A stretch of DNA of 64,000 nucleotides, taken from NCBI GenBank assembly GCA_003574895.1, contig PJFB01000007.1, positions 124,001-188,000 of the forward strand, read 5' to 3'. The first letter of the stretch is position 1. Every line of letters starts with the position of its first letter. Source of the stretch: Geobacter sp. (GTDB lineage: Bacteria > Desulfobacterota > Desulfuromonadia > Geobacterales > Pseudopelobacteraceae). A program made the translations under genes and the position numbers. Under the pieces are notes generated by a model. That model saw nothing but the letters and a program-made list of their open reading frames with translations, made no database searches and was not told the DNA's origin. Positions 1 through 8,094 of the stretch are shown here, piece after piece.

Positions 1-1
1 C

Positions 2-331
2 ATCCTCTTCGGCGAGACCGGTGCCGGCACCTGGCCCGTCGGTGTGGGGCACCCCTGCTTCGGCTGCACCGAAAAAGGGGTCGGTTTTTCAACCCCTCTC
101 CACACGCTGGCAACTATAACAAATTTCACTCCGCCGACTTTCTTTGCAGAGGCATTCCCTAACAAGCAGGGACTCCCCTCGGGCCTCAAGTCCTTTGCAG
201 CCGGGTCAGCCGGCCTTGTGGTCGGCGCTGCAGGCGCCGCAGCACTCACCGGCCTGGGCAAAAAAGGGCAAAGTGACCATCAGGGCCGTAACTCCGGAAG
301 CGGGGAGCATGATCACGGCAAGGAGGAATAA
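2..331 (+). CDS. hybO: [NiFe] hydrogenase small subunit, C-terminal part (5' end outside window)
   Basis: This frame is open from the first base of the window, so the gene starts upstream. The visible residues contain the GHPCFGCTE motif that ligates the last Fe-S clusters of [NiFe] hydrogenase small subunits. It is followed by a hydrophobic helix (near LKSFAAGSAGLVVGAAGAAA) and a charged, His-rich tail. In the family the small subunit passes electrons from the nickel site to a membrane quinone module, and the C-terminal helix anchors it to the periplasmic face of the membrane. The stop lies 2 bases before the start of hybA, and the hybA ribosome binding site is inside this gene, indicating one operon. 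In Geobacter the equivalent gene is called hybS. The Tat signal and proximal cluster ligands are not visible here. Confidence 0.93.
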   Translation: MLFGETGAGTWPVGVGHPCFGCTEKGVGFSTPLHTLATITNFTPPTFFAEAFPNKQGLPSGLKSFAAGSAGLVVGAAGAAALTGLGKKGQSDHQGRNSGSGEHDHGKEE

Positions 332-333
332 AC

Positions 334-1419
334 ATGTCCATCAGCAGACGTAAATTTCTAAAGGGAGTTGCTGCAGGTAGCGGTCTTGTCCTTGCCGCCG
401 GCGTTCCATCGGTAGAAGCCAGGATGTCCAAGGAACTCCCGCCCGAAGCGGTCGGCCTTCTCTACGATGCGACACTCTGCATAGGGTGCAAATCATGCAT
501 GGTCAACTGTAAAACCCACAATAGTGTTCCCGGAGGAGCGCTCTACAAGGAGGGCCTGGTACCCAGTGTCGCCGATTCCCTGCAATGCAAATTCACCGAG
601 AAAAAGGAGACGATGGCATCTCCCCCCTATGAGACTGAAGGAGTCAAGGGCAACGATGGTATCTGGGATGCATCCCAGGACCTCTCCGGCAAAACGCTCA
701 GTATTATCAAGGCGTATCGGAACGGCACCGCTGAAAAAAAGGACACCGCCATCAATGGCTATGCCTTTGTCAAGCAGCAGTGCATGCACTGCATTACTCC
801 GGCTTGTGCGTCGGTCTGCCCGGCGGGCGCCTTCACCAAGGATCCGAAAAACGGGGTCGTTTATTATGAGGCATATCGCTGCATTGGCTGCCGTTACTGC
901 CAGATCGCGTGTCCGTTCAATCTCCCCCGCTACGAATGGGATGCACTCTGGCCTGAAGTCAGAAAATGCCAGATGTGCAGGCATCGCATCAAAGAGGGAA
1001 AATATTCAGCGTGTGCCGAGTTTTGTCCTACCGGAGCAACCATTTTCGGAAAAGTCACCGATCTTCGTGAAGAGGCAAAAAAAAGGTTCGCCATGAAACC
1101 GGGAACCATGTACGACTTTCCCATACAAACCCTGGACTCGAAGGAAACCAACCCGCAGGCCGTTGCAGCCTATGCGGATAAGGTCTATGGGCTGACTGAA
1201 GCGGGCGGCACGCAGAACATCATGCTTTCCGGTATCTCCTTCGAGTTGCTCGGATTAAACAAGGACATCCCCAACGGCGCGCTCCCGGATCTTACATGGG
1301 CGTACATCGCCAAAGTTCCCTGGGTCTTTCTCGGTGTGGCCCTCGGAGGAACCACGCTATACGCGATTACCCACCGAAAGGACAAGAACGGCAAGGAGAA
1401 GGGGGATATCCATGATTGA
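334..1419 (+). CDS. hybA: hydrogenase 2 iron-sulfur subunit HybA
   Basis: A 361-residue ferredoxin-like protein that carries electrons between the hydrogenase heterodimer and the membrane subunit HybB. The N-terminus has a twin-arginine signal (SRRKFLKG, then a hydrophobic stretch ending near PSVEA), so the folded protein is exported by Tat. Four cysteine groups for [4Fe-4S] clusters are visible: CIGCKSCMVNC, CMHCITPACASVCP, CIGCRYCQIACP and CQMCRHRIKEG...CAEFCP. A single hydrophobic segment near residues 327-345 (VPWVFLGVALGGTTLYAI) anchors it to the membrane, as in E. coli HybA. The start is preceded by AAGGAGG at 320-326. Its last codons overlap the start of hybB. Confidence 0.95.
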   Translation: MSISRRKFLKGVAAGSGLVLAAGVPSVEARMSKELPPEAVGLLYDATLCIGCKSCMVNCKTHNSVPGGALYKEGLVPSVADSLQCKFTEKKETMASPPYETEGVKGNDGIWDASQDLSGKTLSIIKAYRNGTAEKKDTAINGYAFVKQQCMHCITPACASVCPAGAFTKDPKNGVVYYEAYRCIGCRYCQIACPFNLPRYEWDALWPEVRKCQMCRHRIKEGKYSACAEFCPTGATIFGKVTDLREEAKKRFAMKPGTMYDFPIQTLDSKETNPQAVAAYADKVYGLTEAGGTQNIMLSGISFELLGLNKDIPNGALPDLTWAYIAKVPWVFLGVALGGTTLYAITHRKDKNGKEKGDIHD

Positions 1420-2614
1420 TTTCACGACCTATGTTGGCCCAAAACTGGGGGGCGTTGTCAACAAAATGCTGGACGACAGTCCGAGCCGTAACCTCGACAT
1501 AAAGATGGATACTCCGTTCACCCGTTTTCTCATTTTCCTGATGACCGGCGCGGCGGTTGTCGCCGTCTACCGGGTTCTATTCGGCCTGAAAGCCTCGACA
1601 AACATGAACGACTACTGGCCTTGGGGCCTGTGGATTTCATTCGACGTCCTGGGCGGAGTGGCCATGGCGGCCGGCGCGTTCCTGATAGCCGGCGCGGTCT
1701 ACATCCTGAACTTGAAAAAGTACAAATGCATTGCCCGGGCATCGATTCTGAACGCGTTTTTCGGGTATCTGCTGGCGGCCATATCCATCACCCTCGATAT
1801 CGGGCGCACCGCAGTCATCTGGCACCCGCTCGTCATGTGGCAGGTCAACTCCATCATGTTTATCGTGGCCGTGCATCTCGTTCTCTACCTCACAACCCTG
1901 GCGACGGAATCAAGTCCCATGGTCTTCGAGAAACTCGGCTGGGTGCGACCGCTGCGTTTTCTCAGCCGCATCATGGTGGGAGCCGTCATGTTCGGCGTGG
2001 CACTCTCGTTGCTCCACCAATCCTCGCTCGGCGCCAACTACCTGATCGTACCGAGCAAACTGTCCCCGCTCTGGTACAGCAAAATCATGCCGTACATGTT
2101 CCTCGTTTCCGCGATAATGATGGGGCTTTCAATGGTCACCTTTGAAACGATCCTGACCGGAAAGGTGTTCAATCATAAGACGCCGATGGATGTCCTTTCA
2201 GGGTTGTCACGGGGAGTTCTCTACACCGGTTGTGTCTACTTTGTCATGAAGATCTGGATCCTCGTTTCCGGGCCTGGCGTTGGCGCCCTGTTCAACAACG
2301 GTTTTCTGGGGGCTATGTGGATGATCGAAATGGCTGTCGGAGTCGTCATCCCCATCATTGTACTGGCTAAAAAAGCAAACCGGGAAAACCTCGACGCGAT
2401 TTTTGCGGTAAGCATCATGGTTATTATCGGGGTCCTGTTTAACCGTCTCAATGTCGGCATCTTCGCCATGTCAGACTTTGCAAACCGAGTGGGTGGAGAC
2501 TATATCCCCTCTGTCATGGAATTCATACTTACCGCGGGCATGATCGCCTTTGCGATCCTTGGCTTCAAGGTCTGCGCAAAATACCTGGATCTGTTCCCGT
2601 CAACACATCATTAA
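1412..2614 (+). CDS. hybB: Ni/Fe-hydrogenase cytochrome b-type/NrfD-family membrane subunit HybB
   Basis: A 400-residue integral membrane protein of the NrfD/PsrC/HybB family, without haem or Fe-S motifs. In such complexes it exchanges electrons with the quinone pool. About ten hydrophobic segments are evident (for example FLIFLMTGAAVVAVYRVLFG, FDVLGGVAMAAGAFLIAGAV and IIVLAKKANR-flanked helices). The ATG at 1412 is chosen because it begins MIDFTTYVGPKLG, has a purine-rich site AAGGAGAAGGGGG just upstream, and overlaps the hybA stop by 8 bases, suggesting translational coupling. The longer upstream frame lies inside hybA. It is followed after about 55 bases by the large-subunit gene. Confidence 0.94.
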   Translation: MIDFTTYVGPKLGGVVNKMLDDSPSRNLDIKMDTPFTRFLIFLMTGAAVVAVYRVLFGLKASTNMNDYWPWGLWISFDVLGGVAMAAGAFLIAGAVYILNLKKYKCIARASILNAFFGYLLAAISITLDIGRTAVIWHPLVMWQVNSIMFIVAVHLVLYLTTLATESSPMVFEKLGWVRPLRFLSRIMVGAVMFGVALSLLHQSSLGANYLIVPSKLSPLWYSKIMPYMFLVSAIMMGLSMVTFETILTGKVFNHKTPMDVLSGLSRGVLYTGCVYFVMKIWILVSGPGVGALFNNGFLGAMWMIEMAVGVVIPIIVLAKKANRENLDAIFAVSIMVIIGVLFNRLNVGIFAMSDFANRVGGDYIPSVMEFILTAGMIAFAILGFKVCAKYLDLFPSTHH

Positions 2615-2670
2615 TCAGGAAAAAGACTGCTGAGAAAATATAAGGTCATTGAATTCAAACGGAGGAAGAC

Positions 2671-4371
2671 ATGGCACAACGAATCACCATTGATCCGGTT
2701 ACGAGGATTGAAGGGCACCTGAGGATAGATTGCGCAATAGACAACGGCCGCGTCAGCAAGGCATGGGCCTCGGGCCAGATGTGGCGCGGGATAGAGCTGA
2801 TCCTGAAAGACCGGGACCCGCGCGAGGCCTGGTTGTTCACCCAGAGGATATGCGGGGTCTGTACCACTGTCCACGCCATTGCCTCGGTCAGGTCGGTGGA
2901 GAACGCCCTGAACCTGGAAGTACCCCTGAATGCGCAGTATATCAGGAACATCCTGATGGCCGCCCATGCCATTCAGGACCATATCGTTCATTTTTACCAC
3001 CTCTCTGCCCTGGACTGGGTGGATGTCACCTCGGCCCTGAAAGCGGACCCGAAAAAGACTGCAACACTGGCCCAGGGCCTCTCCAACTGGCACCTGAACA
3101 GCGCCCAGGAATTCACCGATGCGCAGAACAAACTGAAGGGCTTCGTGGGCACCGGCCAGCTGGGCATATTCACCAACGGCTATTGGGGCCATCCGGCCAT
3201 GCACCTGTCGCCCGAAGCGAACCTGCTCGCCACGACCCACTACCTGCAGGCCCTGGAGGTCCAGCGCAAGGCGAACATGATCGTATCCATACTGGGCGGG
3301 AAAACCCCGCATATCCAGAACCTGGCCGTGGGCGGCGTGGCCAACCCCATCAATACGGACAGCCCTTCCACCCTCACCATGGAAAGGCTCTTCTACGTCA
3401 AGACCCTGATCGACGAGCTGGGCGCCTTTGTTAACAACGTCTATTTCCAGGACGTGTGCGCCATCGGCGCTTTCTACAAGGACTGGACCGCGTACGGAGC
3501 CGGCGTCACGAATTATCTCTCGGTGCCGGAATTCCCCATGGATACGAAGGGCACGGTTTTCGACCTTCCGGGCGGCTATATCCCCAATGGCGACATAAGC
3601 AAATTCCGCCCCATATCCGGCTTCCAGGATGAATTCATCCGCAAAGGGGTGCAGGAGAGCATCAAGCATTCCTGGTACGACGGCAACTGGACGCGCCATC
3701 CCTGGGAAGAAGATACGGAACCGCACTTTACGGAGTTCCAGGACGACGGCAAATACTCCTGGGTCAAGGCCCCCACGTTCTACGACAAGCCGGCCCAGGT
3801 CGGCCCCCTGGCCAATGTGCTCTGCATGTATGCCGCAGGGCACGCGCCTACCAGGAAATATACGGACAAGGCCCTTGCCACCGTGAGCAGCCTGGCAGGG
3901 GGAAAGGTGCCCATAACCGCGCTTCATTCCACCATCGGCCGCCATGCGGCCAGGGCCGTCCGGGCGGCCGTGTTGTACGAAACCCTCCAAAAACAGTGGC
4001 AGGCCTTGATTGACAACATCGGCAAGGGCGATACCAAGACCTTCAACAAGCCGGAATTCCCCCAGGGCGAAATAAGGGGGGTCGGGCTGCACGAGGCGCC
4101 GCGGGGCGTGCTTTCCCACTGGATCGTCATAAAAGGCGGCAAGATAAAAAATTACCAGGCCGTTGTCCCTTCCACCTGGAACTCCGGCCCGAGAAACGCC
4201 CAGGATGCACCGGGCCCCTATGAAGCCTCACTGGTGGGCACCCCGGTCGCTGATCCGGAAAAACCGCTGGAGGTTTTGAGGACAGTCCATTCCTTCGACC
4301 CCTGCCTGGCCTGCGCCATACACATGGTGGACACGGAGAACAAGGAAATCGTCAAGGTCAAGGCGTTTTAG
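2671..4371 (+). CDS. hybC: [NiFe] hydrogenase large subunit
   Basis: A 566-residue catalytic subunit that binds the NiFe(CN)2CO centre and oxidises or produces H2. Both nickel-binding motifs are intact: RICGVC near the N-terminus (Cys61, Cys64) and DPCLACAIH at the C-terminus (Cys545, Cys548, His551). Fifteen residues follow the last His, the expected C-terminal extension that the maturation protease removes after nickel insertion. That protease is encoded immediately downstream. The ATG has GGAGGAAG about 5-8 bases upstream. The gene is hybL in Geobacter and corresponds to hybC in the E. coli hybOABC order. Export is expected to be as a passenger of the Tat-targeted small subunit. Confidence 0.97.
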   Translation: MAQRITIDPVTRIEGHLRIDCAIDNGRVSKAWASGQMWRGIELILKDRDPREAWLFTQRICGVCTTVHAIASVRSVENALNLEVPLNAQYIRNILMAAHAIQDHIVHFYHLSALDWVDVTSALKADPKKTATLAQGLSNWHLNSAQEFTDAQNKLKGFVGTGQLGIFTNGYWGHPAMHLSPEANLLATTHYLQALEVQRKANMIVSILGGKTPHIQNLAVGGVANPINTDSPSTLTMERLFYVKTLIDELGAFVNNVYFQDVCAIGAFYKDWTAYGAGVTNYLSVPEFPMDTKGTVFDLPGGYIPNGDISKFRPISGFQDEFIRKGVQESIKHSWYDGNWTRHPWEEDTEPHFTEFQDDGKYSWVKAPTFYDKPAQVGPLANVLCMYAAGHAPTRKYTDKALATVSSLAGGKVPITALHSTIGRHAARAVRAAVLYETLQKQWQALIDNIGKGDTKTFNKPEFPQGEIRGVGLHEAPRGVLSHWIVIKGGKIKNYQAVVPSTWNSGPRNAQDAPGPYEASLVGTPVADPEKPLEVLRTVHSFDPCLACAIHMVDTENKEIVKVKAF

Positions 4372-4386
4372 AAAGAGGGAGAAAAC

Positions 4387-4935
4387 GTGAATATTCTCGT
4401 ACTTGGTATCGGCAACCTGCTCCTTCAGGACGAAGGGGCAGGTGTGAGGGCCGTGGAGGAATTCGGGCGAAAATACCTGCCGCCCCCGGGGGTCGAACTC
4501 CTTGACGGCGGCACCAGCGGCATAGAGCTGCTGCAATACATCCAGGGGAGGGATCTTCTCATCCTCATCGACGTGGTGAAAAGCGGCAACCCGCCCGGCA
4601 CCATTATCAGGCTGCAGGGGGCGGACGTGCCGGCCCTGTTCCAGAAGAAGATCTCGCCCCATCAGCTGGGGGTTTCGGACCTCCTGGCTGCTGCTATGCT
4701 GACCGACAGGATGCCCCGAAAAGTGGTGCTCTTCGGCATAGAACCGGAATCCATCGGGACCGGTCTCCAGATGTCCGGGAAAGTTGGCGGCAAGATCGGG
4801 CGGCTGGCCGATCTGGTCGCCTCTGAATTGGTCTCTCTGGGGCTGAACATAGCAACCAAATCCGCAATTCCGTATGAAGCGAAATCCGCGCTGCCGGATG
4901 CGGATTTCGTTGCCGCAGGTGCTGCACTCAGGTAG
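4387..4935 (+). CDS. hybD: HyaD/HybD-family hydrogenase maturation endopeptidase
   Basis: A 182-residue cytoplasmic protease that cleaves the C-terminal extension of the large subunit once nickel is in place. The N-terminal GIGNLLLQDEGAGVRAVEEF contains Glu16. Asp62 follows in LILID, and a His near 92 in ISPHQLG. These match the three nickel ligands of E. coli HybD (Glu16, Asp62, His93). A GTG start is used, with a GAGGGAG site 6-12 bases upstream, 15 bases after the large subunit. The tail after residue 160 is longer than in HybD and its function is unknown. Geobacter annotations call it hybP. Confidence 0.93.
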   Translation: MNILVLGIGNLLLQDEGAGVRAVEEFGRKYLPPPGVELLDGGTSGIELLQYIQGRDLLILIDVVKSGNPPGTIIRLQGADVPALFQKKISPHQLGVSDLLAAAMLTDRMPRKVVLFGIEPESIGTGLQMSGKVGGKIGRLADLVASELVSLGLNIATKSAIPYEAKSALPDADFVAAGAALR

Positions 4936-4956
4936 CTCCACAAAGGATCGAAGATC

Positions 4957-5322
4957 ATGCAGACACTCCTGTTGGCACGAGAAGGTGCCGGTGATCACAT
5001 CCGGAATGCGTTAACGCGAACCATCCCCGGAATCGAGGTATTAGCCACGATGGACAACCTGGTCAGCAGGATCAGGCACTCCTCCATGGGGCCATTTGTC
5101 GCCGTGCTGATTGCCGGCTCCAAAAGCGAGTTTGCCGCCATAGTGCAGATAAAATGGTTGCTGTATGATATCTGCACAATCCTGATTCTGCCGGACCAGG
5201 ATATTGAAACCGTTACCGCGGGCCACGATCTCTGCCCCCGTTTCATGGGCTGCCTGGATGATGATGCGGATACAATCGTCGCCGTGCTGAGTAAAATCCT
5301 CAGCCGCGAAAGCGCCGGGTAA
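4957..5322 (+). CDS. hypothetical protein at the end of the hyb operon, receiver-like fold suspected
   Basis: A 121-residue soluble protein with no signal peptide, encoded 21 bases after the protease gene and before the operon terminator, so it is very probably co-transcribed with the hydrogenase. I do not recognise a named family. The alternation of short hydrophobic strands (TLLLA, VAVLIAG, ICTILILP) with helices resembles the flavodoxin-like fold of response-regulator receivers, but I see no convincing acidic phosphoacceptor pocket. Geobacter hydrogenase operons also carry a small gene at this place. A role in hydrogenase assembly or control is inference from position only. Confidence 0.75.
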   Translation: MQTLLLAREGAGDHIRNALTRTIPGIEVLATMDNLVSRIRHSSMGPFVAVLIAGSKSEFAAIVQIKWLLYDICTILILPDQDIETVTAGHDLCPRFMGCLDDDADTIVAVLSKILSRESAG

Positions 5323-5360
5323 CATGCTTTTCATTGCAATGGAATCAACCCGCGTCAGAC

Positions 5361-5397
5361 AAAAAAAGCGCAGCCTCGAATGGTTGCGCTTTTTTTT
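5361..5397. terminator. bidirectional rho-independent terminator between hyb operon and ssb
   Basis: An A-run followed by a GCGCAGCC stem, a short loop, GGTTGCGC and a run of eight T. The stem has a single G-T wobble. The A-run upstream and T-run downstream let it stop both the rightward hyb transcript and the leftward ssb transcript. Confidence 0.85.
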
Positions 5398-5420
5398 GAT
5401 TCATTTCTGTTCCAGCTTCC

Positions 5421-5837
5421 TCAGAAAGGTATGTCGTCATCCTGAAATGGGGGCTCTTCATAGCCGCCACCACCGGGCTCGGAGGAGGGCTCATTACGTC
5501 GCTCGCCCTTGGGCGACAGCATCTGCATCTTGTCGCCAACGATATCGGTCGTGTACCGGTCATTGCCGCTCTTGTCCTGCCACTTGCGGGTCTGGAGCCG
5601 CCCCTCGATGTAGACGGTCTTGCCCTTGGACAGGTATTCGCCGGCAATCTCGGCCAGCTTGCCCCACAGTGTGATGTTGTGCCACTCGGTGCGCTCCTCC
5701 CATTCCCCTGATTTCCCTTTGAACTTTTCGCTGGTTGCCAGGGAAAAACTGGCCACCGCCTGTCCGGATGCGGTATAGCGCACTTCAGGGTCCTTGCCCA
5801 GGTTGCCGATCAGCATCACCTTGTTGAGACTGGCCAT
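5421..5837 (-). CDS. ssb: single-stranded DNA-binding protein
   Basis: A 138-residue SSB. The N-terminal OB-fold begins [20 protein letters not shown], with the conserved aromatic ssDNA-binding positions in [14 protein letters not shown] Gly/Pro-rich linker follows, then the acidic tip DDDIPF that recruits partner repair and replication proteins. It acts in replication, recombination and repair. The gene is monocistronic: it is convergent with the hyb operon across a shared terminator, and about 144 bases separate it from the next minus-strand gene. The start has an AAGGAG site 8-13 bases upstream. Confidence 0.97.
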   Translation of the reverse strand: MASLNKVMLIGNLGKDPEVRYTASGQAVASFSLATSEKFKGKSGEWEERTEWHNITLWGKLAEIAGEYLSKGKTVYIEGRLQTRKWQDKSGNDRYTTDIVGDKMQMLSPKGERRNEPSSEPGGGGYEEPPFQDDDIPF

Positions 5838-5981
5838 AGTACAAACTCCTTATCTTGTGAAATATCTGAAATTATTGTCACCAAAACGATACCGCTGATT
5901 ACGTGCTGGCATAAGTTACCTCAAAACAACTTTTCCGTAAAGCCAATGTTCCACATAGCGAAAATCTGCCCCGGCAGTCCT

Positions 5982-6779
5982 TTATTCCATCTTTTTAAAA
6001 TTAGGGAAGATCTCTGTAATATTGATAGTAGTAGACTGCAATATCTCTGATAAATATGGTTCTTCGTAATCATCAGGACAGACAAATTCCGTGACTTTGC
6101 AATTGTGGTATTCAGCTAGCCATCGGTATTTGTCCGTTATGCGACTGTCTAAAAGATTGTGTTTTGCAGCAGTCTCTATTGAATTTTTGTGACGTTCTAA
6201 TGCTTCAATTTCATCAATACCCTCTTGATAAAGGCAATTTAAATAGTCCACGGAATAATATCTGTCGGGAGACTGAATAACGAAATTTCTGGTACGTTCT
6301 TGAATATAGTAAGGCGCATAAAAGTTGTTGTCGTTCATGATAGAGTCTATTAGTGGACTGTCAATAACAATACGCGGATATATTGCTTTGTTTTCGAGAT
6401 GATAGGCGGTCACAAGCCCTTTGCTAAATATCATTCTGTCATTTTCAAAATGATTTCCTCGTGACAGTGCCCCTCTTAGAAAAATACCATCACAGGACAT
6501 TATGAACTGTATGAATGCCAACTCAAATACCATGTAAAATAGGTTCTCAGTCGTATAATCACTCGAGATACATATGCAATCAGAAAACAAGCGAATAGAG
6601 AAAACCTCATTGTGTTCCCTTTGCACTATATCAATAACGTGTTGCAGATTTCCGTCGATTATGTTTATGGATGCTAATGCCTCTGCGTTGCCTTGTGAGA
6701 TTAGCTGTTGAAATCCTAGAATATCAACAAAAGCAACAAGCCTGTCAGAATAGTCCATTTCAGTGTATTTTTCAGGCAT
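5982..6779 (-). CDS. class III nucleotidyl-cyclase-like protein, last gene of the TcmP cassette
   Basis: A 265-residue protein with no confident named family. It carries two motifs spaced as in class III adenylate/guanylate cyclases: VAFVDILGFQ (Asp19) and RLFSDCICIS (Asp67), 48 residues apart, where cyclases place their two metal-binding aspartates. Later, LRGALSRGN and a segment ending GLVTAYHLENKAIYPRIVI resemble the cyclase region just before and after the base-recognition loop. Whether it makes a cyclic nucleotide is inference, since the substrate and transition-state residues cannot be assigned by eye. The start at 6779 is preceded by GAGGG and lies 34 bases after tcmP, so it is likely co-transcribed. 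Base composition is clearly more A+T-rich than that of the hydrogenase genes. Confidence 0.8.
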   Translation of the reverse strand: MPEKYTEMDYSDRLVAFVDILGFQQLISQGNAEALASINIIDGNLQHVIDIVQREHNEVFSIRLFSDCICISSDYTTENLFYMVFELAFIQFIMSCDGIFLRGALSRGNHFENDRMIFSKGLVTAYHLENKAIYPRIVIDSPLIDSIMNDNNFYAPYYIQERTRNFVIQSPDRYYSVDYLNCLYQEGIDEIEALERHKNSIETAAKHNLLDSRITDKYRWLAEYHNCKVTEFVCPDDYEEPYLSEILQSTTINITEIFPNFKKME

Positions 6780-6813
6780 ACTTATTCCCTCAATCCTGCT
6801 CAGATCTTGAAAA

Positions 6814-8094
6814 TTAAAAAACAAAGGAGCGTTGCTTCGGTGGAAGCAGTTGATCGCTATCATGAATGCGATTTGCTGACCTTCGTTCGGTACCGTCCTG
6901 TCCAACAACTTCGAGTTCTTTCATTTGGAGGAGATTGCCGATAGCTTCACGATAAATCTGAGCTGAGGCGGGAGAGGTGTTACAGGTAGAGGCGAATAAT
7001 TCGCCAAAAGACATTCCGTCAGGATCAGGGTATATCAAATGCGGAATTTGTTCTGAAAGCTTTGCAACACTCGCTTTTTTTGCCAATTCATCAAAACAGA
7101 ATCCGAGGCCAAGTTGCAGTTGCTGTGTAAATTCACTGTCCCGTTCAGGAACATATCCAAGCATCTGGAACATTTCAAGTCCAGAACCGCCGTAATGGAT
7201 GAAGTGATTGTTTTTTTCCCAATGTATCCGAGTCATAACATCACGAGCTCGTGGACGTTGAGACAGGTGTAATAGCCAGTAGTCACCATGCCCCTTTGAC
7301 GATCTAATAAAAAAGGGCGTATAAAAGCGCGCCCCACATGCATTTACAAGATCTTTGTACAAGCAGCCCTGGATAAAAAGGCGCCAGTCCTTCTCCGATT
7401 TCTTAATTTCATCAATGGTCCTGCTGCGAAAAAGATCGGGAATACCAATCTGTTCCAGCAACCGCTTATTCAGTTGATTGTCACCTGCAAAGTTAAGAAA
7501 CGAATCAACAGCAAAAGTAAGGATTACTTCTCCACCAGCAAGGCTTTGCATCAACATGTTAATTAGAGGGGCTGGAACCTCGGCATAACCGTATTGATCG
7601 AGAAGAAATATGGCGCGGGCGGCCCGATGACTTTTTTTCTTTACAAAACTAACAATTTCTTTGGCTCTATCCTGGAATTTTGACTGAAATATGAATATCG
7701 TCTGGCCAAGCTGTTCCCCATATCCTCGCAAACACAGTTCAGATTTAAGTACTTCAGCGGCCCCCTTATCATTTTCTATAAAAAAATAATCAATGTGGAG
7801 GCAAACTTTTTTTTGCCGCTCCCTATTCACCAGAAACTCAGCTTCTTTAACCGCTTCAAGCATTACAAAAGGAGATCCCAAAATTTCCTGAGCAGTACTT
7901 GCGTGTCGATAGATACCACCACCAGCAAATCCATCAATCAAAGTGAGTCTAAATTCTTCCTGACGTGGACTGGAAATAAGTGTCTGGATATAAGCAACAA
8001 GATATGCTCTAAGAATTTCGTGCTTTGCAACGCTATGCTGCTGAATAGGCGGAGGTCGTTCTCCTAGAGCCCATTGGTAAGGGACTTTTGCCAC
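6814..8094 (-). CDS. tcmP: three-Cys-motif partner protein TcmP (copy 1)
   Basis: A 426-residue protein of the TcmP family, always found beside a three-Cys-motif (Gp37/Gp68, DUF5131) protein; its biochemical role is not established. TLIDGFAGGG (Asp54) looks like the glycine-rich motif I of SAM methyltransferases. FFIEND (Glu107) sits where an acidic residue would hold the ribose, and IFLLDQYGY (Asp166) resembles motif IV. These resemblances are my reading, not a known assignment. The start is a GTG, with a G-rich site almost touching it, and the gene overlaps the 3' end of the DUF5131 gene by 31 bases, suggesting translational coupling. A winged-helix-like C-terminal region is possible. Confidence 0.85.
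   Translation of the reverse strand: MAKVPYQWALGERPPPIQQHSVAKHEILRAYLVAYIQTLISSPRQEEFRLTLIDGFAGGGIYRHASTAQEILGSPFVMLEAVKEAEFLVNRERQKKVCLHIDYFFIENDKGAAEVLKSELCLRGYGEQLGQTIFIFQSKFQDRAKEIVSFVKKKSHRAARAIFLLDQYGYAEVPAPLINMLMQSLAGGEVILTFAVDSFLNFAGDNQLNKRLLEQIGIPDLFRSRTIDEIKKSEKDWRLFIQGCLYKDLVNACGARFYTPFFIRSSKGHGDYWLLHLSQRPRARDVMTRIHWEKNNHFIHYGGSGLEMFQMLGYVPERDSEFTQQLQLGLGFCFDELAKKASVAKLSEQIPHLIYPDPDGMSFGELFASTCNTSPASAQIYREAIGNLLQMKELEVVGQDGTERRSANRIHDSDQLLPPKQRSFVF

Noticed and set aside
2611-4119. 502-codon open frame on the minus strand opposite the hydrogenase large subunit gene
   Set aside because: It is the antisense of hybC, lacks a ribosome site and has no recognisable domain; G+C-rich genes often create such frames.
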